Shown piece after piece: positions 1-12,788 of a stretch of 64,000 bases of DNA; within the stretch, counting starts at the first letter, position 1, and the number at the start of each line of letters is the position of its first letter. The position numbers and the translations under genes were made by a program. The stretch comes from Larimichthys crocea (taxonomy: Eukaryota > Chordata > Actinopteri > Sciaenidae). The notes beneath the pieces are model-generated. The model was given only the letters and a program-made list of their open reading frames with translations, was not told the DNA's origin and searched no databases. The stretch is from the NCBI RefSeq assembly GCF_000972845.2, contig NC_040029.1:2330695-2394694 (forward strand). Direction: 5' to 3'.

Positions 1-17
1 TAAAGCTGCAGTCTCAC

Positions 18-365
18 CTGGTTTGTCACAGTCTTTAGGTTGTGTACCAGGTGGAGTCCTGGTTCCTGCTCTCTCCTGTCCTCTACTGTCCACACACCAA
101 CAACGTCCAGAAGAGCCGTGGCACTAACACAATAAAAAAAGATAATTCAGGTCTTGAACTCTTTTCAAGTTAAAGTAATATTAAACCATGAAAACACAGA
201 TCAATAGATCGATCGTTCATCTGATGCTGACCTGCAGTGGTTGGTACTGTCCATTAGCATCGCATTGTGGTACATAAGCTCCAACTATAGGATATCCTTC
301 TGAACTGGTAGCCTGTGCTCTCTCTCTGTGGTATTCGCAGTGAGTTTTAGGACGCTCTGGTTCAG
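18..365 (-). CDS. nid2: nid2 Tg-1 unit 14 (last in the window)
   Basis: Exon A 232..365 ([37 protein letters not shown]); exon B 18..123 ([29 protein letters not shown]). B ends in phase 1 at a GTGAGA donor (positions 12..17), so the gene continues to the left. Whether more Tg-1 units follow cannot be seen. Confidence 0.92.
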
Positions 366-3300
366 CTGGAAAACATTTAAAAGTTTATACAAGTTATTGA
401 TGAACACACAAATAGTTTCTAGCTAATTTGAGTACTCCTCTTTGTCCCTCTCCTGTCCCTCTATGCTGATGACAATCAACTATTCTGGTAAGCTGACCTC
501 TGAAAGACCACTCCATCCTTGATGGTATCACAATTATTCCTGCACATACTACAGACTTGCTATAAATAGTAGCTATAAATAGCAATCTCACCTGGTCTGT
601 CACAGTCTACACTTGGTGTACCAGGTGGAGTCCTGGTTCCTGCTCTCTCCTGCCCCCTACCGTCCACACACCAACAATGTCCAGTGGAGCCGTGGCACTG
701 AAACAGACATAATAATCATTCTGACACCTAAAGCAATATAGAATAAGGATGCACAGTATATGTCAATTACAAAACAATCAGAATGATACCTGTTGAGATG
801 TGTATTGTCCATTTGAATCACACTGAGGTACAAACACTCCTGGTATAGGATATCCCTCTGGACTGGTAGTCTGCACACTGTCTCTGTGCTGCTCGCAGTG
901 AGTTTTAGGACGCTCTGGTTCATCTGGAGAAAATTAACACATTTGCACAAGATAAGGAAAGACATGAGAGCTTTTGTCAAAAGTGTTTATATAAGTCATT
1001 ATGATTTACTGGACATCTTTAACAGATTCACACGTTGGACCTTAATTTGGCCAGCCCTGATCCTGAACTAACAACTCTATGCAGATGACATTCATCTTTC
1101 ATGTCTTGTCCCTCTTGTCTTGGAGGGTCGAGGTCTGTGCATCTCAAGTTGTATCCTCATCACCTAAATTTAGCTGTAAGAAAACTATGTTCTTTATTTG
1201 TAATCTGACCTCTAACTGTCCATGTTTTTGATTCGATGTGCAACTTTCGGATGTGCAAGAAAGTTGTAGTTATTGATATTACACGAATGATGTGCTGTAC
1301 TGTTGTTATTGGCATGACAGAACTGAGGCACTTGTGCTGAGGTCTGTAAGCATCACTGAAGAAAAAGTTCACCTTCAAGTGTAATATTGCAATCAAACAA
1401 CACTTACCACCAAAATAAATGTAACATAGTATATATAGACTCAATATGTCTCCTGATTTGTCTTAATAAATAAAAAGTTTTTAACGCTCAAGAATGTTTG
1501 TGTAAACCTGCAGTCTCACCTGGTTTGTCACAGTCTTTAGGTTGTGTACCAGGTGGAGTCCTGGTTCCTGCTCTCTCCTGTCCTCTACTGTCCACACACC
1601 AGCAATGTCCAGAAGAGCCGCGGCACTAACACAATAAAGAAAGATAAATCAGGTCTTGAACTCTTTTCAAGTTATGTAATATTAAACCATGAAAACACAG
1701 ATCAATAGATCAGTCATCTGATGCTGACCTGCAGTGGTTGGTATTGTCCATTAGCATCGCATTGGGGTACATAAGCTCCAACTATAGGATATCCTTCTGA
1801 ACTGGTAGCCTGTGCTCTCTCTCTGTGGTATTCGCAGTGAGTTTTAGGACGCTCTGGTTCAGCTGGAAAACATTTAAAAGTTCATACTTAGTATAGTGAG
1901 TTATTAATGAACACACAAATTGTTTCTAGCTTATTCCAAGACACAGGTTTGGACAAAATTACCATGCTTTAAGAGAACATGAATAGTAATGTTTCACAGA
2001 CTGGCTTGATGGACTTCAAAGTCCGTCATTAAAGAGGATGACTACCAAGACGGCACTCTTTGTTGTCCCTCTCCTGTCCCACTATGTTGATGACAATCAA
2101 CTATTCTGGAAAGTTTACCTCTGAAAGATCACAATTACTCCTGCACATACTGCAGACTTGCTATAAATAGCAGTCTCACCTGGTCTGTCACAGTCTACAC
2201 TTGGTGTACCAGGTGGAGTCCTGGTTCCTGCTCTCTCCTGCCCCCTACCGTCCACACACCAACAATGTCCAGTGGAACCGTGACACTGAAACAGACATAA
2301 TGATCATTCTAACATCTAAAACAATATAGAATAAGGATACACAGTATATGTCAATTACAAAACATACCTGTTGAGATCTGTATTGTCCATTTGAATCACA
2401 CTGAGGTACAAACACTCCTGGTATAGGATATCCCTCTGGACTGGTAGTCTGTACACTGTCTCTGTGCTGCTCACAGTGAGTTTTAGGACGCTCTGGTTCT
2501 ACTGGAGAAAACGAACACATGTACACAAGTTCAGGAAACACACAATGGTTCTTGGCAAAATTGTATATGTAAGTCAATATGATTTACTGAACATCTTTCA
2601 CAGAAGTCTCACCTGGTCTGTCACAGTCTACAGGAGGTGTACCAGGTCCAGTCCTGGTTCCGTCTCTCTCCTCTCCCCTGGCATCCACACACCAACATTG
2701 TCCAGTGGAACTGTAGCACTGAAATACATGACAAATATAAAAAACACATTATCAATAAGAAGAACAAAAAAGAGAGACAGAGTAAAAAAAAGGATTCATC
2801 TGACAGAGAAATCAGTTTTACCTGTTGAGATGTGTACTGTCCGTTATCATCACACTGAGGTACAAAGGCTCCTAATAGAGGATATCCCTCTGGACTGGTA
2901 GTCTGCACACTGTCTCTGTGCTGCTCGCAGTGAGTTTTAGGACGCTCTGGTTCATCTGGAGAAAATGAACACATTTACACAAGATAAGGAAGGAAGATGA
3001 AAGACCACTCCATCCTTGACGGTATCATGATTCCTGCACATACTGCAGTTTGATACAATCCTGCACCTGAATGTTTGGATCGAAATAAAACTCAACCCAA
3101 CTAGTCTTGGGTAGCTAAAAACAGCACTCTCACCTGGTCTGTCACAGTCTCTGGGTGCTGTACCAGGTGGAGTCCTGGTTCCTGCTCTCTCCTGCCCCCT
3201 ACCGTCCACACACCAACAATGTCCAGTGGAACCATGGCACTGAAACAGACATAATGATCATTCTAACATCTAAAACAATACAGAATAAGGATGCACAGTA

Positions 3301-6300
3301 TATGTCATTTACAAACATACCTGTTGAGATCTGTATTGTCCATTTGAATCACACTGAGGTACAAACACTCCAACTATAGGATATCCCTCTGGACTGGTAG
3401 TCTGCACACTGTCTCTGTGCTGCTCACAGTGAGTTTTAGGACGCTCTGGTTCTACTGGAGAAAACGAACACATGTACACAAGTTCAGGAAACACACAATG
3501 GTTCTTGGCAAAATTGTATATGTAAGTCAATATGATTTACTGAACATCTTTCACAGAAGTCTCACCTGGTCTGTCACAGTCTACAGGAGGTGTACCAGGT
3601 CCAGTCCTGGTTCCGTCTCTCTCCTCTCCCCTAGCATCCACACACCAACATTGTCCAGTGGAACTGTAGCACTGAAATACATGACAAATAAAAAACACAT
3701 TATCAATAAGAAGAACAAAAAAGAGAGACAGAGTAAAAAAAGGATTCATCTCAGAGAGAAATCAGTTTTACCTGTTGAGATGTGTACTGTCCGTTATCAT
3801 CACACTGGGGTACAAAGGCTCCTAATAGAGGATATCCCTCTGGACTGGTAGTCTGTACACTGTCTCTGTGCTGCTCACAGTGAGTTTTAGGACGTGCTGG
3901 TTCATCTGAGGATTTTAGATTAAATAACAGTAAATGTCTCAATCATCCAGAGTGCAAATTTCTTCCTGAGATCAATGATGCAATGTCTTTGTGCTTGCTT
4001 GACTGACCAGTCTTCTCTCTGGCCTCCTGCTTTACTGTCACACTGACACATAGCCTAAAAAATGTTTGTCTAAATAAAGCTGCAGTCTCACCTGGTCTGT
4101 CACAGTCTACACTTGGTGTACCAGGTGGAGTCCTGGTTCCTGCTCTCTCCTGTCCTGTACTGTCCACACACCAACAGTGTCCAGAAGAGCCGTGGCACTA
4201 GAGCAATAACAGTTGATATCAAAATGATGTCATGATAATGTTTCTTGATGTTCAAAGTTGCATAAAATTCAAAAATAAAATGTATCTGACACCAGATGCT
4301 GACCTGCTGTGGTCTGTACTGTCCGTTATCATCACACTGGGGTACATATGCTCCAACTATAGGATATCCCTCTGGACTGGTAGTCTGTACACTGTCTCTG
4401 TGGTGCTCACAGTGAGTTTTAGGACGCTCTGGTTCTACTGGAGAAAACAAACACATGTACACAAGTTCAGGAAACACACAATGCTTCTTGGCAAATTGTA
4501 TATACAAGTCAATATGATTTACTGAACATCTTTCACAGATTAGTCTGTTGGACCTTAACTTGACTGGTTATGGTTCATGACTCTCAAGAATGCCCTCTTT
4601 GCTGTCAGACCTCATGCTGCACTACCAGTTTTATACAGAGGACAATGTAGGAGTCCCTACAATCCACTACTGAGTCCACTACTATGCTAACACACTAGAT
4701 CCCTCAGCTCTGTTGAGATAACTCAAAATCTTCCTGCTACTGCTGCTACCAGCTTGGTCAAGATCTACTCATATCCTGCATGGACTATTATAAATCCTCT
4801 GTGACTGGGCTTCAAATGATTATCTTTAGTCCCTGAAGCTCATACTGAAAGCTGAAAAACTTCTTTTATGATCCATTCCCTTCATTCTGGCTTCCCGTTT
4901 GGCTGAGATCTGATCCCTGAACGAGTCTATAAATCCTGACAAGTTTGGATGTAACAAGTCTTGTGCGGCAAACAGAAGTCTCACCTGGTCTGTCACAGTC
5001 TACAGGAGGTGTACCAGGTCCAGTCCTGGTTCCGTCTCTCTCCTCTCCCCTGGCGTCCACACACCAACATTGTCCAGTGGAACTGTAGCACTGAAATACA
5101 TGACAAATAAAAAACACATTATAAATAAGAAGAACAAAAAAGAGAGACAGAGTAAAAAAAGGATTCATCTGACAGAGAGAAATCAGTTTTACCTGTTGAG
5201 ATGTGTACTGTCCGTTATCATCACACTGGGGTACAAAGGCTCCTAATAGAGGATATCCCTCTGGACTGGTAGTCTGTACACTGTCTCTGTGCTGCTCACA
5301 GTGAGTTTTAGGACGTGCTGGTTCATCTGAGGATTTTAGATTAAATAACAGTAAATGTCTCAATCATCCAGAGTGCAAATTTCTTCCTGAGATCAATGAT
5401 GCAATGTCTTTGTGCTTGCTTGACTGACCAGTCTTCTCTCTGGCCTGAAACATAGCCTAAGAAATGTTTGTCTAAATAAAGCTGCAGTCTCACCTGGTCT
5501 GTCACAGTCTACACTTGGTGTACCAGGTGGAGTCCTGGTTCCTGCTCTCTCCTGTCCTGTACTGTCCACACACCAACAGTGTCCAGAAGAGCCGTGGCAC
5601 TGGAACAGTTGATATCAAAATGATGTCATGATAATGTTTCTTGATGTTTAAAGTTGCATGAAATACAAAAATAAACTTTATCTGACACCAGATGCTGACC
5701 TGCTGTGGTCTGTACTGTCCGTTATCATCACACTGGGGTACATATGCTCCAACTATAGGATATCCCTCTGGACTGGTAGTCTGTACACTGTCTCTGTGGT
5801 GCTCACAGTGAGTTTTAGGACGCTCTGGTTCATCTGGTTGAGTAAAATGGACAATAATTACATAGATATTACATTAAGGCATGTATAAAAGCAGATAGGA
5901 ACCCTATAATCCCAAAGGTACATTAGACACACAATTACATCCTAGTTATTAATCTTTTATTATGCTGTAAAACATTATTTTCCATGTGTATTGTTTGTAA
6001 ATACAAGAATAAAATCATATATATCTTATATAATAGATTCATTCTTTTATTTTTCTCTTTACCTCATGTTCTCATGTTTTTTTTTGCCTTCATCTTACTC
6101 TTTCATCCTCCCTTCCTCTGTTTCCAACTTCCCACCACAGACACAGCCTTGCAGTGATATCACCTGTTTTTCCAGGAATTCCAAGGCTATGACCCAATGA
6201 CCTCGAGAGTGCACCACTTACAAGGTTAGACACACACTCACGTAAACGAGCTGTCTGTTTGACTTGTCATTGAGTCGAGGAATTAGGGGGTTCAGCACAG

Positions 6301-9300
6301 GTCAGTGTTTAGCCTTGGAGAGCCATGACACAATACACCTGCTGACACTGCTTTACCGCTGATAACAAAACAGCTTTAAGCACTTGTCAGAAGCTGAATA
6401 GAGGGAGAGGTCTGTCTTTTCATGTATATTTCTATTTCTCACCTGGTTTGTCACAATCTGTTGGCGGTGCACCAGGCGATGTCCTGGTTCCTTCTCTTTC
6501 CTGTCCAATACTGTCTACACACCAGCAATGTCCGGTCGAGCCATGACACTGTAAAATATATGCTTTATTAATTTTATGCAGTCAGAAATATTATTATATT
6601 AAATTAAATTAAAAAAACAATATCAGTCATGAGATACTGACCTGCAGGGGACTGTACTGTCCATTAGCATCACATTGGGGTACATATACTCCAGGTATAG
6701 GATATCCTTCTGGACTAGTAGCCTGTGCGCTGTCTCTGTGGTATTCACATTGAGTTTTAGGACGCTCTGGTTCATCTGAGGAGAAAAGAATATAATGTAT
6801 TTTTTACAGACATTCAAAAATAACTTTTCAACCCCTGTAGAAACTCATTTCAAAATTCTACAAATCAACTTTCACCCAGACATATATTTAAAAAAAAGTT
6901 TTATTTGTGGTCCTCTGCTCTGTCGTCTCCTGGCTCTAGCTTTATATTTAAAGAACAGACATGAAAGTGCTGTTTTTGTCTTCATCAAACTCTCATGAAG
7001 AAAGTAAATGCGCGGTTTTCCCAAAAATGTTGAACTATTCCTTTAATGTGAGCAGGTCCCTGAAGGGATACTAGGTTTTCTGCCTGAACAATGATCTTAT
7101 TCTAGAGCTGGGAGTTCACTTACACAGTCACAACAGCAGCCCTTAAACCTAAACGCAGCGTTCACACACTGCCAGCTGCAGTCTCACCTGGTCTGTCACA
7201 GTCTACAGTTGGTGTACCAGGTGGAGTCCTGGTTCCTGCTCTCTCCTGTCCTGTACTGTCCACACACCAACAATGTCCAGAAGAGCCGTGGCACTAAAAT
7301 AACAGAGTAAACAGTCAGTTATTGTATTTTAAGTTTGAGTATCACTGATATAAAAAAAAAATGTTTTGTGGATTAAACAAATTACAAGTACTGACTTGTA
7401 GTGGTCTGTACTGTCCATTGGCATCACACTGTGGTACATAAGCTCCGACAATAGGATATCCCTCTGGACTGGTAGTCTGTACACTGTCTCTGTGGTGCTC
7501 ACAGTGAGTTTTAGGACGCTCTGGTTCTACTGTTAAGGACAAAAAGGAATTCAGTTAAACATTAAGCTTCCAGACAAATTGTTTTTAAATCATCAGCATT
7601 CAGAAAGTTTCCAAAAATTTCCGAGGACGAACTAGGTTAACAGAAAGGCTCTATTTGAAGTTAACTCATGTTATGCCCATGATGAGGCACACCAGGATGG
7701 TGTCATCTGCATATATAAGCATACAACACACCGGATCAACATTTAGACACGTGTATAAAATGTACATGCTTCAGCAGCTGATGTTACTTTATGGCGTGAA
7801 AGTTTATACTTAGTGGGAGTAGCCTTGTTTTTATATCATCAGCTTTTTAAAAGGCTTTTAAAAAGGGGCACTCCGCCCATTTTACTGGTTATGGTAAATC
7901 CAACTAAGCCTGAGAAAACAGTTGTATAATTTCTTCCATGTCTTCTTTGTCAAGTCTGAGAAAATAAGCCTGGTAATGTCATAGTGATGTCATTAGGGTT
8001 ATCTCAGCTTGAAAATTAGAAACATAACGGACAGAGAAGAGTTCATTTTCCTCACCTGGGTTGTCACAGTTTGTGGGTGTTTCACCCGGCACTGTTCTTG
8101 TTCCGGCTATCTCTTGTCCGTTATTTTGCACACACCAACAATATCCAGTGGAACCATGACACTGCAGTAAATAATATAAGCAATAGTATATTTCATTAGC
8201 ATGAAATTAAGTCAATCTTCTTACTGTTGGAGGTGCTAGAGCATTCTTTCACACAATTTGTGACAAACCTGCAAAGGTATGTACTGTCCATTATCATCAC
8301 ACTGGGGTACAAACACTCCAGCTATAGGATATCCCTCTGGACTGGTAGTCTGTACACTGTCTCTGTGGTGTTCACAGTGAGTTTTAGGACGCTCTGGTTC
8401 ATCTGGACAGATAAAAATGAACAAAATCAAAGGACTGTTTGCAAAAACCAAGACAGATGTTGCTGTCAAGAAATCTCATTTGAATGCTTTCTGACACAGT
8501 GCATGTTTTTGTCAGCGTCTGTACATCTCACCTGGTCTGTCACAGTCTCTGGGTGCTGTACCAGGTGGAGTCCTGGTTCCTGCTCTCTCCTGTCCCCTAC
8601 TGTCCACACACCAACAATGTCCAGTGGAGCCATGACACTGTAATGAATTATTAAAATAAGTACGTCACTTTATTCACGTGAACAGTCAGCTATGCACCGC
8701 CATCAGTGCCTACCTGCAGTGTGCGGTACCGTCCGTCAGAGTCGCATTGAGGGATGAAGGCGCCAACACTCGGTCGACCACCTTCTCCGCTCTGCAGACT
8801 GTCTCTGTGCTGCTCACACTGGCTCTTGGGGCGAACTGTCTGGGCTGTAGACAAATAGAATACATTTTATTGTTTTGCACAAGTTTTACACATTTGGTTG
8901 ATTTTGCACTGATATTTCCTTGAATAGGAAAACTGATCAGTACTCGTGGGAGAGCTCAGAATATGTCAAAGTTGTCATGCATGACTATAGTGGCACTTTT
9001 ACTGACCTCCCTGCTGCGAACAGTAGAAACCATCACCATAAAACCCAGGCTGGCACTGACACTGGAAGGAACCCAGTCCATTGATACATCTGGCACTGAT
9101 GTGACATGGAGAGGAGCTGCACTCATCTATATCTAAAGTAAGAGAAGTAGCAGGGAGGAAAAATCAACCACAGATGTATAAATTCATCCTTAAATTTTAC
9201 TTGAGTAAATAAATATATATCGCATTCCACATATTTATACTGGTATAGAAAATTACGCCTGGCCACAGACTGTAACTGATTCAGTTTCGTGGTATCTTAT

Positions 9301-12300
9301 CAGTGTTTGGTTTGTGGTTTTGGACAGCTTCAAGCCCTTATGTAAGTATTATACTATCTGTCAAGGGGTGTCGAGGGAGGTAGGGAAGGTTTAATGCAAG
9401 GTCATTAAAAGTTCATACTGATGGGTGAAAGGAGGACACACACACACACACCGGCAGGACGTCTCTCCTCCACACATTCCAAAGCAAAACACACATTGTG
9501 TCATTCCTCCATTTGTCTTTCACGTTCACCCCCTCCTGTCTAATCTCACTCTCTCCTTCTCACATTAGTCCTCTCATTCCCACCCTTGTTCTCACATTTG
9601 TCACCCATCCTCCCATCTCAGTGTGTTTCCTAGCTTTTGCAGCTGTGCGTTACTGTTGTGGAAGAAATGCTTTGCCTGCGCTTGGACAAATATGTGGTTC
9701 TCTTCCAAATATTCAGCTCATTTTGGAACATGGAGTAAAACTTGGAAAGGAGACCATAATGAAGGCGGGAGAATGACATGGTTTCCGCTAAAATAAAGTA
9801 TGTTTACAGAGGGTTTTCCTTTTATCCACACAAGAAAAGCATCACATTCATCATAATTACAGTACGTGCAGGGAGACAGGCCGACACTGCTTGATTCAGC
9901 ACAAAGCATCATGTTTAGTGGTTCCAAAGTCAAGCCTTTATGTTTAGTGGCTTTAGCTGATGTCCTTGTTAAAGTAGTTTAACAGTTAAATGATGGAGTG
10001 TCATGGAGCTCAGCTCGCAGACATGCACCGCTACAATGGGCTCGCCATTCATTATAGAGAATAATTAACAGGTGATGAAACGTGTTAAAAAACTTCAGAC
10101 ACAAAAACACATTGTGTCAGTTCCTGCTTTGGGAAGTACTGAACAGTTGTTCCTTCATCAAACAGGAATCACTCCACTCTGGCAGCTTCATAAGCAAGAA
10201 AACACTGAATGTAATAAAGTATAATATGCAGTTTCTAGTGTGTCTATAGACTTGGGAGACCCAGAAAACACACTCACCGACACAGGTCCGCCCATCAAAG
10301 CCAAGCTCATAGCCACTCTGGCACTGGCAGCGGTGGCTACCCGGCAGGTTCACACACTGAGCATGAGCGCCGCATGAAATCAAGCTCTCGGTACATTCAT
10401 CTATGTCTGCAGTTAGAGAAAAGGAGAGAAAGTCAGACGGTTTTTATTTGAACTCGTGAGCCTGTAAACCAGGAGTCCCCTGTCTGACAACGTGCTGCAT
10501 GCTGCATTTGTATGTGAGTGTGAAAGCTGTAATTAAGGGTCATTACTGGTGCTTTGATATATACATTGTGTGCCTGCTTGTTTGTGTTACTGTGTAACAT
10601 GTACTCCCACACCTGGATTCAGGTCCTGCATGCTAAATATACTGTGCAATATACAGGACAAAACCACACACACACACATGAGGTGACCAGAGTGAGACAC
10701 TGAGGCCCATTCATGGGAACTCAGGCTGAGCCTGGGGCTTTCCTAGTGCTGTCAGCAGGAGAGAAAGACCTGCTGCTGGGCTAATGACAGACCACGGACC
10801 AGCCTAAAGCTCTGCAAGCCCATGTTAACTACAGAATGAAGTGCAGGAGGAGGAGGAGGGGAAGAAGAGACGAGAGGAGGGGAAGATGATTCCTTCCTTC
10901 CAGCCTGTACTTGACCCGTCTACACTGGATGGACACATGTTGATGAAACACAGACATATTGCCTTGAACTGTCTTTAACTTTGTCTGCATGTGTTTGTGG
11001 TTGTAAGTGTGTGAGGGGGAGACACCGTTAGACTAAGCAAAGCGCCATAAAGTACTTTGCAGTGTATACACACTGTCACGATGCTGTACAGTACTTCCAG
11101 ACTTTTTTTTTAACAGGACGCCGTATGTGTGCATGCATGCCCATACCGTAACAGTTGCGTCCATCCCCTCTGTAACCAGTAGCACACTGGCACTGGAAGG
11201 CCTGGCCCTCCTGTGGGATGCACTGGGCTGTGGTGTCACAGTCGTGGGTCCCAGCATAGCAGGGGTTGACCAGCTCCGGTCTTGTTATCTCAGCTGCAGA
11301 GAAGAAGAGAGATACAGACTTAATCACATAAACAAAGTATTATCATAAAAATGAGTGAGGTCTGGCCTCCAAGAGTAACAAGATAAACCTGGGCGGTCAG
11401 GAGATGATTCATGCAGGTAGTAAAGGACAAAATGTTCTGCAACGTAACCATGCTCTTATCATTACTGTACAACATATTTTGAAATCTTTGATGGGCCCCA
11501 GATAGACACTGATTGTTTGTACGGGGTCACAAACCAAAAATGCTGGAAACTATAGACAGAGATCAGATAAAAACACTGACATTAAAGCGTGGTCTGTGCA
11601 TTCGGAGGGAAACATGACAAGAAAAATCTACCGCACCATTCCAAAATATCCTGAATTGAGATGAATTAAGATCTGGATTATTCACCAGCGAAAGTCGGAT
11701 GATTAGAGCGATGATTACAGGACAGCCTAACCAAACACACATGGAAAAATCAGTCCAGACAAATTCCCATAGGACGGTTTCCTCTTAGGAAGTGACTGCC
11801 TTCATGTTCTCAATAGTCAACATATGGATAAGGTTAGACACACAGATACATGAGAGAGACACACAGACAGAGGGATGAGTGAGCGGATGTGTGTTTGGGG
11901 TTTCCTCATACCAACCCGCAGCTCAGACACACGACCATTTAACCAACAACCCTCAGACTTACTTCAGCAGAGTGAAGAAAGCCATGGGAAATCATTAGAA
12001 AAGAATGTGAAAGACTTAAACAAATATGCCAGAATTAAATACATCAAAATGTTCCAGAGCATACATCTGGATGGGTGGCATGGTGGGAGCCCCCAAATTC
12101 TGAATTTGATCCACTGGACCACTAAAATGCTGTTAATTTGTACTGGTTTCATGTGATAATCCTGAAGCATTCTTCTAGTTTGTTTGTGGATTTAGGGTTT
12201 CATGGTTTAAGCAACGCTTTACAACTGCCGTAACTGGTTTTGACTTTGATGGGTGACTTTGGTGTCACATTGTCAAAATAAAATAACTTGGGCTCGGATG

Positions 12301-12732
12301 ATTTTCTTTTTTGTTCCACTATCTAAACATTGCTCCAAATATGGCATTTATTAAGTTTAAAGAGCTCAACTTCTACTTAAGGACAAAGTCGTCTGAGGTT
12401 TGGAGTCCAGTATAGTGTCTACACATGTGCAGTTAGTCACAGGAATAAGAAAAACAATATCTGTTTTTAATGATGTTTGAGTGTTTTTGGATGAGCCTTT
12501 TCTTTACAATAAGGGGCATGATCTGCTATAAACAACAACACACACCTAAACAAAATCAAACACGCAACAACATTAAGCACAGCTTGCTTCCATCTCTTAC
12601 AGCCAGAGGCCAAATTTGGCTCATTATCAAAGAGAGAGAGAGAGACTCTTCAAAGTCCTGAATGTGGCCAGGAAGGAGGGGAGATGAGAGGGCGAGATAC
12701 ATGTGGATGGGAGAGAAGACTGAGGGGGTAAT

Positions 12733-12788
<56 letters not shown>

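Larger units (their letters stand above)
18..8844 (-). repeat. nid2: Tandem array of 14 Tg-1 exon pairs in nid2
   Basis: Twenty-eight exons alternate strictly as A (134 nt; 131 in unit 1) and B (106 nt). A holds two cysteines (THCE.HRD and VPQCD.NGQY); B holds four (CHGS.G.CWCV and DCDRP). Each A enters in phase 1 and leaves in phase 0; each B leaves in phase 1, so an A+B pair is a frame-neutral 80-codon unit. No unit has a stop, frameshift or lost cysteine. Units 5/6, 7/8, 9/10, 11/12 and 13/14 behave as two-unit cassettes, with near-identical intron sequence between several of them. Window numbering runs 3' to 5': unit 1 is at the right end, unit 14 at the left. Confidence 0.93.

Noticed and set aside
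2464..3851. Long plus-strand open frames (about 145 codons) at 2464..2901 and 3417..3851
   Set aside because: They are antisense to the Tg-1 exons and recur only because the exon cassettes are duplicated; they cross minus-strand splice sites and resemble no protein family.
9718..9933. A Cys-containing minus-strand frame that could have been the missing EGF exon
   Set aside because: The cysteine spacing and glycine positions do not fit an EGF module, and no phase-1 splice sites frame it.
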